Positions 22,552 through 30,573 of a stretch of 48,676 bases of DNA are shown here, piece after piece. The notes under the pieces are model-generated. The model did not search any database. It saw only the letters and a program-made list of their open reading frames with translations, and had not been told where the DNA came from. The DNA comes from Streptantibioticus parmotrematis (GTDB lineage Bacteria > Actinomycetota > Actinomycetes > Streptomycetales > Streptomycetaceae). Location of the stretch: assembly GCF_019890615.1 (NCBI RefSeq), contig NZ_JAINVZ010000035.1, positions 1-48,676 of the forward strand. Reading direction: 5' to 3'. The position numbers and the translations under genes are program-made. The stretch's first letter is position 1. Every line of letters begins with the position of its first letter.

Positions 22552-23061
22552 TCAGACGGACGCGCGCGGTGCCGGAACCGGCACGGCCCGGTCGGCCGCG
22601 CGCGACAGCCTGACGATGTGCCACCCGGACAGGGCGACCGGTGGCACGTCAGAGGAGACCGGGCCGTAGCCGGACCAGCCGTCCGGGTCCGCACCCTCAC
22701 GCTCAGCCGCGGCCCGCGCCGCACCATGGGTCAGGTGCGCGCTGTGATAGCGCCCGTCGCACAGCAACACGAAGTAGACGGAGGCACGAAGCTCGTCCGC
22801 CAGGCGCTGCGCGTCGGCACGGTAGTGGTCGGCGTCGGCGCGGGCCTCGGCAAGGTCGGCGACCAGACGCTCGATGGCCAGGTCGTCGCGGCGCTCCCGC
22901 GCGTGGGAGAACTCTTCGGCGACGCGCGCCTTCTCCTCCGCCTGGAGCCGGGCTTCGTTGTACCGCTCGGCTTCGGCGGTCAGCGTCTCAATACAGGCCT
23001 GCGTCATGCTCAGTTCGGTGTGCAGGGCCAGGAGGCGGGCCGTGCGGATGATGCGGAACAT
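22552..23061 (-). CDS. Coiled-coil hypothetical protein (169 aa)
   Basis: ATG 23061 (MFRIIRTARLLALHTEL). Residues 15-95 form a long helix with heptad character (ETLTAEAERYNEARLQAEEKA..., LADLAEARADADHY). The C-terminal 70 residues are a separate domain: YFVLLCDGRYHSAHLTHGAARAAAEREGADPDGWSGYGP, then WHIVRLSR. The hydrophobic N-terminal dozen residues could dip into the membrane but are too short for a full anchor. It precedes the 21-bp repeat region and the DUF2637 gene on the same strand and is probably in the same operon. No family recognised. Confidence 0.7.
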   Translation of the reverse strand: MFRIIRTARLLALHTELSMTQACIETLTAEAERYNEARLQAEEKARVAEEFSHARERRDDLAIERLVADLAEARADADHYRADAQRLADELRASVYFVLLCDGRYHSAHLTHGAARAAAEREGADPDGWSGYGPVSSDVPPVALSGWHIVRLSRAADRAVPVPAPRASV

Positions 23062-23070
23062 GCTGCTCCT

Positions 23071-23268
23071 CTAGTTGGCGCGGCTGGGCGCGACGATGCC
23101 GGTCCGTCCGGACTCCTCGAGCCAGCGCTGGGCGTCGGCGCGGTCGTGCGCGCTGACGAGCTGGGCAAGGCCGTCGTCGGTCAGCGCGAACGCGGACCAC
23201 TGCGCATGCGCGTCGGCTTCGGCCTGGGCGGCGGCGATCTGGCTGGTAAGCCAGGCGGGCAGGGCCAT
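23071..23268 (-). CDS. Small hypothetical protein (65 aa)
   Basis: ATG 23268 (MALPAWLTSQIAAAQAEAD) with GAGAGGAG in front. The first half is an Ala-rich helix, then FALTDDGLAQLVSAHDRADAQRWLEESG. It is soluble and acidic. It ends nine bases before the start of the coiled-coil gene, so the two are surely co-transcribed. A longer upstream frame lacks coding composition. Function unknown. Confidence 0.65.
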   Translation of the reverse strand: MALPAWLTSQIAAAQAEADAHAQWSAFALTDDGLAQLVSAHDRADAQRWLEESGRTGIVAPSRAN

Positions 23269-23377
23269 GGGGAACTCCTCTCGGCGGCCGGGCTGTCCGG
23301 CTCCCCGTCGCCGCCCGACCCGGCCCGCCGTGGCGAAAGGCGGTCGGTGCGGGCGGCTCAGGCAACCGCCAGACCGT

Positions 23378-23605
23378 TCAGGCCGCCGTGACGACGGTCC
23401 GGTGCGGGGCGATGACCTGCCCGTCGGGCAGCAGTTCACCGGTGTCCTCGAAGAGCAGGACCGCGTTGCACAGCAGGCTCCAGCCCTGCTCCGGCACCGC
23501 GGCGATGACGCGGGCGGCGTCGCGATCCGGACTGTCTGCGGCCGGGCATCGCGGCTCGTGCCGGCACAGCGAAGTGGACAAACGGGCGGTGGTCGTTGAT
23601 GCCAT
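23378..23605 (-). CDS. DUF5999-family small protein (75 aa)
   Basis: ATG 23605 (MASTTTARLSTSL) with GGGAG six bases upstream. The body reads CRHEPRCPAADSPDRDAA, then PEQGWSLLCNAVLLFEDTGELLPDG and IAPHRTV. This is the almost invariant pattern of DUF5999, a very common Streptomyces family of about 65-70 residues with conserved Cys/His at the N-terminus. The longer-than-usual N-terminus suggests the start could be a few codons further in. Function is not known for the family; it often lies next to regulators, here a WhiB protein 69 bases upstream. Confidence 0.82.
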   Translation of the reverse strand: MASTTTARLSTSLCRHEPRCPAADSPDRDAARVIAAVPEQGWSLLCNAVLLFEDTGELLPDGQVIAPHRTVVTAA

Positions 23606-23674
23606 GGGCACTCCCGGCAGAAGAGAAGGTGCCGGGCCGCAGGGCGCGACCCGGCTGGGTGATGGCGAACTGCG

Positions 23675-24004
23675 TCACTGGGAGACGGCGCGGGCGCGGT
23701 CGCGGGAGGCGCGACGCCGCATCGAGCGACGCTCGGCCTCCGCCAGGCCGCCCCACACCCCGCTGGTCTCGCCTGTGTCCAGGGCCCACTGCAGGCAGCG
23801 CTCCATGACAGGGCAGCGGCGGCAGACGGCCTTCGCCTCGTCGATCTGCAGCAGCGCGGGGCCGGCGTTGCCGATCGGGAAGAACAACTCGGGGTCCTCG
23901 TCACGACAGCCAGCCGAGTCCCGCCAGTCGCGGGGGCGCGCGGCGGTCGACGGAGCGTGCGTGGACGAGATGTAGGTGGCGCGGGCAACTGTGCGGGGTG
24001 GCAT
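23675..24004 (-). CDS. WhiB-family iron-sulfur regulator (109 aa)
   Basis: Starts MPPRTVARATYIS at ATG 24004 with GGAGG six bases upstream. WhiB signature: DWRDSAGCRDEDPELFFPIG (first Cys), then AVCRRCPVMERCLQWAL (Cys-x2-Cys-x5-Cys), then the turn GVWGGLAEAERRSMRRR with a basic C-terminus. The four Cys bind a [4Fe-4S] cluster in this family, and the GVWGG turn contacts the RNA polymerase sigma factor. All four are present, so it should be functional. Plasmid-borne WhiB genes are common in actinomycetes; here it may adjust transfer or host gene expression. Confidence 0.93.
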   Translation of the reverse strand: MPPRTVARATYISSTHAPSTAARPRDWRDSAGCRDEDPELFFPIGNAGPALLQIDEAKAVCRRCPVMERCLQWALDTGETSGVWGGLAEAERRSMRRRASRDRARAVSQ

Positions 24005-24078
24005 CGGGTCCTCCACTGCGAAGAGGGCAGCCCCGAGGAGCGGGATCTCCTCGGGGCTGCGGGTGGTGGGGCGCGGAG

Positions 24079-24180
24079 TCAGCGTCCGCGTCGATCCTCC
24101 GAGCGGCCATTGGCCTCCCGGACCTTGCGCGACAGCTCCGCGCGTTCCTCGTCGGTCAGGCGGGTCGTCAGCACGACCAT
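24079..24180 (-). CDS. Short helical protein (33 aa)
   Basis: ATG 24180 overlaps the stop of the upstream gene by one base (TGATG) and has CCGGAGG immediately upstream. Product MVVLTTRLTDEERAELSRKVREANG plus a basic tail: one amphipathic helix, very charged. The coupling to the upstream gene supports translation. Too short to assign. Confidence 0.5.
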   Translation of the reverse strand: MVVLTTRLTDEERAELSRKVREANGRSEDRRGR

Positions 24181-24518
24181 CACCTCCGGACGGCGCTGCG
24201 GTGCGCCTGGTCGGCCGGACGGACGAGGCGGTCGGAAGAGGTCCACACGCTGCCGACGGCGAACGGCTGCCCGTTGGCCTGGAACACATCCCGGATGATC
24301 ACGGCCCACTGGGCGCAGCGGCGGCCCAGGAGTTCGCGGGCCCGCTGCGGGTCGCGCACCACGGCCAGGACCTCGAACGCGCCGTCCGTGTTCTGGTAGA
24401 TCGCCCCCGGCTCCCGGGGGCCGATCTGCTCCTCGATCACGCGCCGCAGCGCCTCGGAGGTGACGGCGTCGGGTACGGCCTCGGGGGGCGGGGCCGGGTA
24501 TGTCATGCTGGCGGGCAC
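24180..24518 (-). CDS. Plasmid protein sharing a domain with the PycTM-like protein (112 aa)
   Basis: ATG 24518 or 24506 (MPASMTYPAPPPEA). The core GPREPGAIYQNTDGAFEVLAVVRDPQRARELL...WAVIIRDVFQANGQ resembles GPRQPGAVYQDARGHIYRVDAIHF...WAITVTGADRRQ in the N-terminal domain of the 13221-13976 protein. This is therefore a free-standing version of that small strand-rich domain. The domain ends with a basic tail (DQAHRSAVRR). No activity is known to me. It is translationally coupled to the 33-aa gene that follows. Confidence 0.7.
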   Translation of the reverse strand: MPASMTYPAPPPEAVPDAVTSEALRRVIEEQIGPREPGAIYQNTDGAFEVLAVVRDPQRARELLGRRCAQWAVIIRDVFQANGQPFAVGSVWTSSDRLVRPADQAHRSAVRR

Positions 24519-24645
24519 AGGTCCTCCTACGGTCCTGGACAGCCCCGGAGGGTCTCAAGTCGCCGGGGCTGTCGTATGTGAACTCTGCTGTGGGAGCGGG
24601 CTGTCCAGACGAGCAACCGCCGCGGCTCTTCGTGCGAGGTGCCGG

Positions 24646-24972
24646 TCAGGCGTCCCGGGTGCTGGGCCGGTAGGCGTGCCGGGGGTGGTCGTCGGCGAAC
24701 AACGTCCATCGGCGGTCCTCGGCCTCGGTGAGGTGTTCGCCGACCTCCACCTTCACGGGGCAGGCCGGGTCCGGGCAGCGGTAGCGGTGAGTACGGGAGT
24801 AGCGGACCACGGAGTGCCAGCCGGTCAGCAGGACCGAGCAGACCGCGGAGCCGTACACGGCCGCAGTGGGCAGCGGAACGTGAGCGGCACTCAGCCCCCA
24901 GCCGTTCGCAGCCCCCAGTACGCCGGTTACGAAAGCGCCGGTCATGGCCACAGCGGGCGAGATGGAACGCAC
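24646..24972 (-). CDS. Small membrane protein with C-terminal Cys pair (108 aa)
   Basis: GTG 24972 with GGAGG seven bases upstream (MRSISPAVAMTGAFVTG); the ATG at 25020 would add a weakly coding leader. Two hydrophobic stretches (AVAMTGAFVTGVLGAANGWGL and AAVYGSAVCSVLLTGWHSVV) are followed by a hydrophilic tail with YRCPDPACPVKVEV, a Cys-x4-Cys that could bind metal, and YRPSTRDA at the end. It looks like a two-helix membrane protein with a cytosolic tail. No family recognised. Confidence 0.65.
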   Translation of the reverse strand: MRSISPAVAMTGAFVTGVLGAANGWGLSAAHVPLPTAAVYGSAVCSVLLTGWHSVVRYSRTHRYRCPDPACPVKVEVGEHLTEAEDRRWTLFADDHPRHAYRPSTRDA

Positions 24973-25069
24973 TGAATTCCTCCGGTAAAAGAAGGAGCGT
25001 GCCCACACGGTGTCGGGCACACTCCCAGGTCGGGACCCCTGGATGCGGGGCGGTTCAGCGAGTTTCGGG

Positions 25070-25858
25070 TCAACGACGAGGTCGCAGAGGGGAGAGGGGG
25101 ACCGCGGGGCTCTCCGACGGTGCGCCGCCGTCCGGCCGCTCAGCCCGGCGGGCGTCAGCGGTCATCACCTTTGGGAGCACCTTCTGCCAGTCGGCCCGCC
25201 GCTGACGGGTCCGCTGCCGCGCCTCGTCCCGCTCGCGCTCGGGATCGTCCTGGATCTCGGCGAGCAGCTGCCGCGCGCGCTGACGGCGAGGATCGGCTTC
25301 CTGCTCCCGAAGCCGCAGGTAGAGGGTGGCGAGACGCTCGCCGTCGGGGCAGCGCAGTCGCTCGCCGCTGCGACTGGTGGCCTCGCCGGAGCAGGCCGCG
25401 CACCGCTGACGGTGGACGTGGAGCGCCTGCTCGGCCGTCCTCGCCGTCCGAACGGCCGCCTCGATCTGGCTGACGGCGGGCGGCCTCGGCGTCTTCGGCT
25501 TCCGCAGCACCTTCGTCGCGCGGCGCGCCGTACTCGGCACGGACTCCAGCAGCTCGGTGCGCCATCGGCCGGGCGCGATATCGATGACGACCCGGCGGTT
25601 GCTACCGGCCGAGCAGCGGCGCGGGTTGGCGGTGCCAGCCCTCCGGTCGTGGTGCGGGACCAGCTTGGCGGTGCTCTGCACGTTGGTGATGGGGCACCAG
25701 GTCTTGCAATCCGGGCAGACCAGGTGCTCCTTGCCCGGGCACAGGTCGATCTGGGTGATCTTGAGGGTGGAAATGGTGATCGGCGGCCGGGGGTTGATGT
25801 TCCCGGTGCGCGTCTTGCGTCGCCGCTTGCGGGCTACCGGCGTCTCGGTCGGGGTCAC
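25070..25858 (-). CDS. Zinc-finger-containing plasmid protein (262 aa), first gene of the leftward transfer region
   Basis: GTG 25858 with AAGGAG in front. The N-terminus is basic (ARKRRRKTRTGN). Zinc-site candidates are HLVCPDCKTWCP with later Cys (RRCSAGSN), and RCAACSGEATSRSGERLRCPDG. The C-terminal 90 residues form a highly charged Arg/Glu helix (QRARQLLAEIQDDPERERDEARQRTRQRR). This is consistent with a nucleic-acid-binding protein with two zinc ribbons and a coiled coil. As the first gene after the operator cluster at 26073-26185, it should be among those most directly controlled by the GntR regulator. Confidence 0.7.
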   Translation of the reverse strand: MTPTETPVARKRRRKTRTGNINPRPPITISTLKITQIDLCPGKEHLVCPDCKTWCPITNVQSTAKLVPHHDRRAGTANPRRCSAGSNRRVVIDIAPGRWRTELLESVPSTARRATKVLRKPKTPRPPAVSQIEAAVRTARTAEQALHVHRQRCAACSGEATSRSGERLRCPDGERLATLYLRLREQEADPRRQRARQLLAEIQDDPERERDEARQRTRQRRADWQKVLPKVMTADARRAERPDGGAPSESPAVPLSPLRPRR

Positions 25859-26226
25859 GAGGAACTCCTTCGTGCGGGAGAACAGCGGGCGTCGCGGTGT
25901 CCTCTCCGTCCGCCAGGCCGCCGGAGGTCCGGCGCGCATCCTGACGGTCGGGCAGCACATCGCTGCCAAGTCGCCCCGGGGGATTTGGTCGAGCTATCGA
26001 CCCCAGGCGCCCCGAAGACGGGACGGCGACTCTTCGAGCAGTACAGATACGTAGCCCTTGATCGACAGAGCGTTAGAGCTATCGTTATCGACTAGTAGAG
26101 ACCATGTGGGCCGCGGAGTCAATACCGATAGCTCTAGTCGTGTCCGGTGGTTGTACGGGGGCGCCGACCCCTGATAGAGCTAGCCCTACACTCCTGAGTG
26201 AGGGATGCTTTTGAAAGGTGCCTTCG
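25859..26226. other. Divergent control region between the transfer genes and the GntR gene
   Basis: About 370 bases. The left half is G/C-rich without structure I can name. The right half (26040-26200) is clearly AT-richer and holds three copies of a TAGAGCTA-type motif. Promoters for the leftward transfer genes and for the GntR gene must lie here. Confidence 0.6.
26073..26185. promoter_or_regulatory. Operator cluster, three TAGAGCTA-type sites
   Basis: TTAGAGCTATCG is at 26073-26084. Its inverted copy CGATAGCTCTAG is at 26126-26137, sharing 11 bases (TAGAGCTATCG). A third, GATAGAGCTAGCC, is at 26173-26185. They lie 42-154 bases before the GntR start, where an autoregulating HutC-type repressor that also shuts off the divergent genes should bind. 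Confidence 0.65.
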
Positions 26227-27015
26227 ATGCCCGTGTCGTACCGCGACATCGCCGCTGACCTGCGGCAGCAGATCAGCGAGGGGCGGCTCTTGCCCGGCGA
26301 TAAGTTGCCGATGCTCACGGAGCTTCAGGCCAAGTACGGTGCCGGCTACCAGACGGTGCGGTCGGCCATCAACCTTCTGGAGCAGGAGGGTCTCGTGATC
26401 GCGGTGCGCCGCCGAGGGACGATCGTTCGCGAGCGCCCGGAGAAGAGACGCATCGTCCGATCGCGGCAGGTGTTCCGTGACGACCTTGGCTACTTCTTTG
26501 ACCCGACGGCTCAGCCCTGGGTCGCCATCCAGCAGCCCACAATCCGCTGGGGCACCGTCCCCGCAGACCTGGCATCGGCTCTTGACGTCGAGGTCGGCGA
26601 CGAGGTCTTGATTCGTCATCGTGTGATGGGCGATCAGGAGTCACGACAGGCTATGCAGTTGGCGACGAGCTACCTGCCCGGCGATCTCGTCCGCGGGACC
26701 CAACTGGCAGAAGCTGATACCGGCCCCGGCGGAATCTACGACCGGCTGGAGGAGATGGGGCACCGCCCACTGAGATGGTCCGAGTCCGTCACCGCTTGCA
26801 TGCCCTCACCCGAAGAAGCCGAAGCGCTCGGTCTGCCGGCCGACATCGGTGTTCCACTGCTGCGACTACTCCGAACCACCACCTCGCCTACCGGTCGGGT
26901 CGTGGAAGTGAACGACACCCGCATGTCCGCAGAGCGTTTCGAGATCGGCTACGACATCAGGCGCAGTCCAAGCGCACGGCTGTCCGATACAGAAGACGGA
27001 GCAGACCAGCCCTGA
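26227..27015 (+). CDS. GntR/HutC-family repressor, likely transfer regulator (262 aa)
   Basis: ATG 26227 (MPVSYRDIAADLRQQIS) with GAAAGG eight bases upstream; the in-frame GTG at 26218 is too close to the ribosome-binding site. Residues 1-70 are a GntR winged helix-turn-helix (GDKLPMLTELQAKYGAGYQTVRSAINLLEQEGL, then RRRGTIVRER). Residues 90-240 are a UTRA effector domain (GDEVLIRHRVMG, ATSYLPGDL, GGIYDRLEEMGHRP, VVEVNDTRMSAERFEI). Repressors of this type (KorSA, KorA/TraR group) silence the toxic translocase gene in Streptomyces conjugative elements. Position and the operator cluster upstream fit that role. Its natural ligand is unknown. Confidence 0.9.
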   Translation: MPVSYRDIAADLRQQISEGRLLPGDKLPMLTELQAKYGAGYQTVRSAINLLEQEGLVIAVRRRGTIVRERPEKRRIVRSRQVFRDDLGYFFDPTAQPWVAIQQPTIRWGTVPADLASALDVEVGDEVLIRHRVMGDQESRQAMQLATSYLPGDLVRGTQLAEADTGPGGIYDRLEEMGHRPLRWSESVTACMPSPEEAEALGLPADIGVPLLRLLRTTTSPTGRVVEVNDTRMSAERFEIGYDIRRSPSARLSDTEDGADQP

Positions 27016-27172
27016 GCAAGCAGGACCATGCAGAGCTACGTTGAAGCGGTTTAGGGGCGCACGAAGGTGGCGTCTGGATGGAATCCGGGCTGGTGACGAC
27101 ACGTCAAGCACAGGAAGCCTCGGGGGTTGGTGGAGCGGTACAGTGACCCCCAGCGTTGATCAAAAAGAGAAT

Positions 27173-27204
27173 GCCCCCGCGACCTTAGGCAAGTCGGGGG
27201 GGGC
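27173..27204 (+). terminator. Terminator-like stem after the GntR gene
   Basis: GCCCCCGCGACCT pairs imperfectly with AAGTCGGGGGGGGC about 160 bases after the GntR stop. C-rich and G-rich arms of this kind are a common Streptomyces terminator form. Confidence 0.5.
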
Positions 27205-27320
27205 GGGGCCAACGGACCATTCGCACTTCGGGTCCTGAGGCCGGTGCCGAGCACCCTTTTACCGGAAAGGAAGGTGCGCGACGTTGATCAGAGTACCCGT
27301 TCCCGGGTGCACACACACCG

Positions 27321-27367
27321 CACCCCGCCGTAGGTCCAGCAGTCGCTGCTGGGCCCACGGCGGGGTG
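27321..27367. repeat. 22-bp inverted repeat (hairpin)
   Basis: The left arm 27321-27342 begins CACCCCGCCGTAGG; the right arm 27346-27367 ends CACGGCGGGGTG. 20 of 22 positions pair, with a three-base loop. It is not next to a gene end in either direction, so it may be an origin structure as well as a terminator. Confidence 0.6.
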
Positions 27368-27914
27368 TTCGTGCTGTCTGAAGGCGTCCCGAACCGCACC
27401 TTGGGTGAGGGGGTCGGGATGACGTAGCCGTCTGGGGCGGCGCCCGCACGCGGGTCTTCGTGCCGCCCCGGGTCGCTCAGCTGTCAGGTGCCTGCGAAAC
27501 ACCTGGGCTGGCGCCCGTCTGCCACCGGGAGGGCTTGGGAGAGCCCCCCGAAGGGATTGTTCGTCCGGTTGGGAGCCGGCTGAACGGTCCGTTCTTGGTT
27601 CGCCAGAACCGCGAGGTCCATAGAGGGCCTCAGCCGTCAGGCACGAGGCCCTCACGACTGGAGTCATTGTGCATGACGTTTTTCCGGGCCGCCAGTCTCG
27701 GCATGCCCGATTGACGCGTATTGGCCTGTCTCGTCCGCCACAGTGCCGGGCGTCGGGCCTGTTTATCGTTCAACAGCACCAGGACGGCGCTACTCCGTTC
27801 GGGTACGGCCGTGCGCCGGGAACTCGGGATTTCCGAGGCAATGTTTCGGGATCCGTCACGAACAGCGGCCGCGATGTGCTTGATCCGTTCGTGAGAGCAC
27901 TGATGCCGATCGAG

Positions 27915-28027
27915 TTGTCCACAGGAGACGTCGGCCGGAGCGGGCCGATCCCGTGTGCCGGGAGACGATGCGAGGTTTCTGCCCCCCGGGCGGGAGCCGC
28001 GACGTCCCGCGCTCTGTCCACAGGAGA
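27915..28027. promoter_or_regulatory. DnaA-box-like direct repeats
   Basis: TTGTCCACA at 27915-27923 equals the Streptomyces DnaA-box consensus. The 13-base string TGTCCACAGGAGA at 27916-27928 recurs exactly at 28015-28027 (preceded by C), 99 bases away. Both lie just upstream of the rep gene. Confidence 0.55.
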
Positions 28028-28198
28028 TCGGGCTCAAGGTCAGGCCATGAACACGACATTGAGCCGTCTTCGGGTGGCCCGGTGAACGGCGCGGCGGCGC
28101 CGGCCGCTGTCGAGAGGCGCGTGCCCGGGCCGCGCCGTGGCCGAGAAGCGGAGGGCCACGCCGTTGTTCGCGCCCGTGAGACCGCGGAGCGGGGTGCG

Positions 28199-30436
28199 GT
28201 GCCGATCGTGACCCGGTTTCCGGCGGCGTGGCTCGCCTCGCTGACAGGGGACTGCATCCGGGTGGTGACCACGGTGCGGGACTACGGCCGCAAGTCGGGG
28301 GAGTGCTGGGCCTCGGACCAGACGATCGCCGACCGGCTGGGCCTGTCGCGCGGTGGTGTGAACCGCATGATCCGCAAGGCGGAGGCGTTAGGGCTCGTGG
28401 GCTCGTCGTACTACCCGCGAACGGGTACGCGTTCGCGGCAGGTGAGGCCCCTCCGCGAGGATGAACTCGCGGTGTGCGTGTCGGCGCGGGCGCGCGCCGA
28501 CTTGGCGGGGACCCGTTTCAAGGTCTACTCGGCCTTGTCGGTCCGGGAGCACCTGGGGGAACCGACTTCGTTGGCGCAGTTGTCGCGGATGTGCGGGATC
28601 ACTGTGGAGACAGCGCGGGTGGTCGCGGCTGAGCTGGTCGCGGACGGCTGGGTGGAGCGCCAGGGGAAGGGTGGCGGGGCGTTCCAGTACGTCGTGCACG
28701 CCGTGCCGGTGGCGGGGGTGGCGACGCAGTTGTCGTTGTTCCCGCAGCCGCAGCAGTCGGCCCGGCCCGCGGACGAGGAGACCGGGACCGGGAGCGACAG
28801 GAGCGAGGTCGAGGCGGGGTTCTGCTCGGGGCAACTGGCGCTGGTCGATCCGGCGTTGACCCCCCTCGAGCTGGTGACAGCTACCCCCTTGGATTCGGTG
28901 ACAGCACCCCCCCTTGATCTGGTCGCACAAACAGGCAACCTTGATCAGGATCTTGTGAATAGGCAGGTGGCAGGGGGTTGCTGTTCCCGCGAAGCGGAAA
29001 GGTCCGTAGCGCGTGAGCGCGCGGGCTCGCGCGAGGAGCAGCACCGTGCCGGCGCCAGCTCGCGTGAGCCATTGGTGACGGTGAGCCCGCTGCGTGGGGA
29101 ACAGCAAAAGGAGTCCTCCGCCGAGCAGCAGCGGGGTAATCGACGCGGCGGCAAGGAGGTTGTTGCCCGGCCATCAACCGCGGGGCACCACCATCGGAGC
29201 GCGACGTTCCCCGATGATGTTCGTCTTCGGGTGGCTCTGGCTCCGGTCGCGGGGCTGTGGGGGCGGTTGTCGGGCTGGCAGCAGGACCAGGTCGAGTCGG
29301 CGGCGAAGGCGGAACTCGTACGGCTGGCCGCTGTGCTGCCGCAACCGGACTTCGCGGCGCAGCTACTGGCCGACCGGCTCGCCGACCGACTGAACGAGGC
29401 CGGCGGCGAAGTACTGGTACGCAGCCCCTACGGCTGGCTCACCCACCGCGGTCTACCACGCCGGTCCGCCTGCACCGACGTACGCTGCGACGACGGCATC
29501 CGGCTGGACACCCGTAGGGACTGCGAGATGTGCGCCAACGTCATCCACCTGCGACGCGCCGGTCGCGCGGCGATCACCGCGCAGGTCGACCGAGACTTCC
29601 CGGGGCTGAATCCTCACCAGCGCCGACAGATCGCCGAGGAACGGCTGCGCCGCAGGACGGCGCAGGAGGCCGAGGACCTCGCCCGGCGCAAGGCGCAGGC
29701 CGCTGTCGAACAGTCCCGTGCCAAGACGGCCACCGCGCAGCTCCGAGCCGACGCCGAGGACGCCGAACGAGTTCGACGCGCGCGACCGTGCGCCGACTGC
29801 GGCATGCCCGGGGCGGCAGGGTTGTGCCCCACGTGCGGAGAGAAGCGCACCACCGAGACGACCATCCGCCAAGCCTCGGTGGTGGCGGCCGCAGGCTGGT
29901 CCGACGCCACCGACCGGCACGACATCGATGCGGTCATCCGCGAAGCCGAGGCCACGGTCCGCGCAGGAATCGCCGAAGCGCAGGCGCAGTTGAGCTGCGC
30001 GGGAGAGCCGGTGAGCGAGCACGTCCTCGCCGTTGCCGGCCGCCTGGCCGCTCAGAACGCCGCCGACGACTGCGAGCGCTCCGCTGTGTCGAGCTTGGCG
30101 CGCAGCCCGGAAGCCGAGACCGAAGCGGCCCTCGCGTACGAGGCAACGATGCGCTCGGCCCACCGCTACCCCACCCGGGCCGCCGCGAGCGACGCCGCGG
30201 CCGAGGCGGCGGAACAAGCGCGCCAACGCACCGCCCGACACCTGCTGGACCGGCGCATCACCGAGATCCTCGCTGCCCGCTCCACACGCCAGGAGCTCAT
30301 CGGCATCCGGCCCGGCTCCTGGACGTGCAGCGACTGCGGCCGGACCTCACAGCGCACACCGCCGCAGTCCGGACGATGCCTCAGCTGCGAACTCACCCAC
30401 CACAACACCCCGACCAGCCAAGGAGCTCCAGCGTGA
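28199..30436 (+). CDS. Winged-helix replication initiator-like protein with zinc ribbons (745 aa)
   Basis: Two winged helix-turn-helix segments occupy the N-terminal 170 residues: SDQTIADRLGLSRGGVNRMIRKAEALGL, and SLAQLSRMCGITVETARVVAAELV followed by GWVERQG. A long variable part follows (its DNA carries 24-bp repeats), then a helical middle and three Cys clusters (CTDVRC...CEMC, CADCGMPGAAGLCPTC, CSDCGRT...CLSC) resembling zinc ribbons. Linear Streptomyces plasmids of the pSLA2 type use a DNA-binding Rep with internal iterons together with a DnaB-like helicase; both parts occur here, the helicase at 37242. The GTG start at 28199 is a choice; the frame is open to 27953 and a GTG at 28082 is possible. 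Confidence 0.68.
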   Translation: MPIVTRFPAAWLASLTGDCIRVVTTVRDYGRKSGECWASDQTIADRLGLSRGGVNRMIRKAEALGLVGSSYYPRTGTRSRQVRPLREDELAVCVSARARADLAGTRFKVYSALSVREHLGEPTSLAQLSRMCGITVETARVVAAELVADGWVERQGKGGGAFQYVVHAVPVAGVATQLSLFPQPQQSARPADEETGTGSDRSEVEAGFCSGQLALVDPALTPLELVTATPLDSVTAPPLDLVAQTGNLDQDLVNRQVAGGCCSREAERSVARERAGSREEQHRAGASSREPLVTVSPLRGEQQKESSAEQQRGNRRGGKEVVARPSTAGHHHRSATFPDDVRLRVALAPVAGLWGRLSGWQQDQVESAAKAELVRLAAVLPQPDFAAQLLADRLADRLNEAGGEVLVRSPYGWLTHRGLPRRSACTDVRCDDGIRLDTRRDCEMCANVIHLRRAGRAAITAQVDRDFPGLNPHQRRQIAEERLRRRTAQEAEDLARRKAQAAVEQSRAKTATAQLRADAEDAERVRRARPCADCGMPGAAGLCPTCGEKRTTETTIRQASVVAAAGWSDATDRHDIDAVIREAEATVRAGIAEAQAQLSCAGEPVSEHVLAVAGRLAAQNAADDCERSAVSSLARSPEAETEAALAYEATMRSAHRYPTRAAASDAAAEAAEQARQRTARHLLDRRITEILAARSTRQELIGIRPGSWTCSDCGRTSQRTPPQSGRCLSCELTHHNTPTSQGAPA
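28868..28945 (+). repeat. 24-bp direct repeats inside rep
   Basis: GGTGACAGC at 28873 and 28897 and GGTCGCACA at 28921 lie in exact 24-bp register, each preceded by a TTGGAT/TTGATC-like or TCGAGCT stretch and the first two followed by C runs. They encode an eight-residue repeat (LVTATPLD, SVTAPPLD, LVAQTGNLD). Iterons inside the rep coding sequence would match the pSLA2-type origin. Confidence 0.5.
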
Positions 30437-30573
30437 AGCCGCGCCGACCGGCCAGCTCGACGTGCCCCGGCACCCCCCGAGTTACCCGGACACACGGGAC
30501 TTGAGCCGATCCTCGGCATACGGTGATCACCGTCACGGCCACCACCCGAGACCAAGATCATGGAGGGAAACCG

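Larger units (their letters stand above)
27016..28198. other. Candidate replication-origin region: hairpins and DnaA-box-like sites, no convincing gene
   Basis: Nearly 1.2 kb between the GntR and rep genes. The open frames here on both strands have no Shine-Dalgarno sequence and irregular codon use. Structures seen are a terminator-like stem (27173-27204), a 22-bp hairpin (27321-27367), a 9-bp repeat GAGGGCCTC/GAGGCCCTC near 27625-27655, and two copies of TGTCCACAGGAGA, the first preceded by T to give TTGTCCACA, the Streptomyces DnaA-box consensus. The mixture of DnaA-like sites, stem-loops and an adjacent rep gene points to an origin, or at least to complex control of rep. Confidence 0.5.

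Noticed and set aside
20693-22624. Longer DUF2637 start at 22624.
   Set aside because: The added 68 residues are Arg-rich and come from the 21-bp repeat DNA, and the frame would overlap the upstream gene. The ATG at 22420 has a good ribosome-binding site.
27185-27667. 160-codon minus-strand frame in the putative origin region.
   Set aside because: No Shine-Dalgarno sequence, irregular third-position use, and it reads through the 22-bp hairpin.
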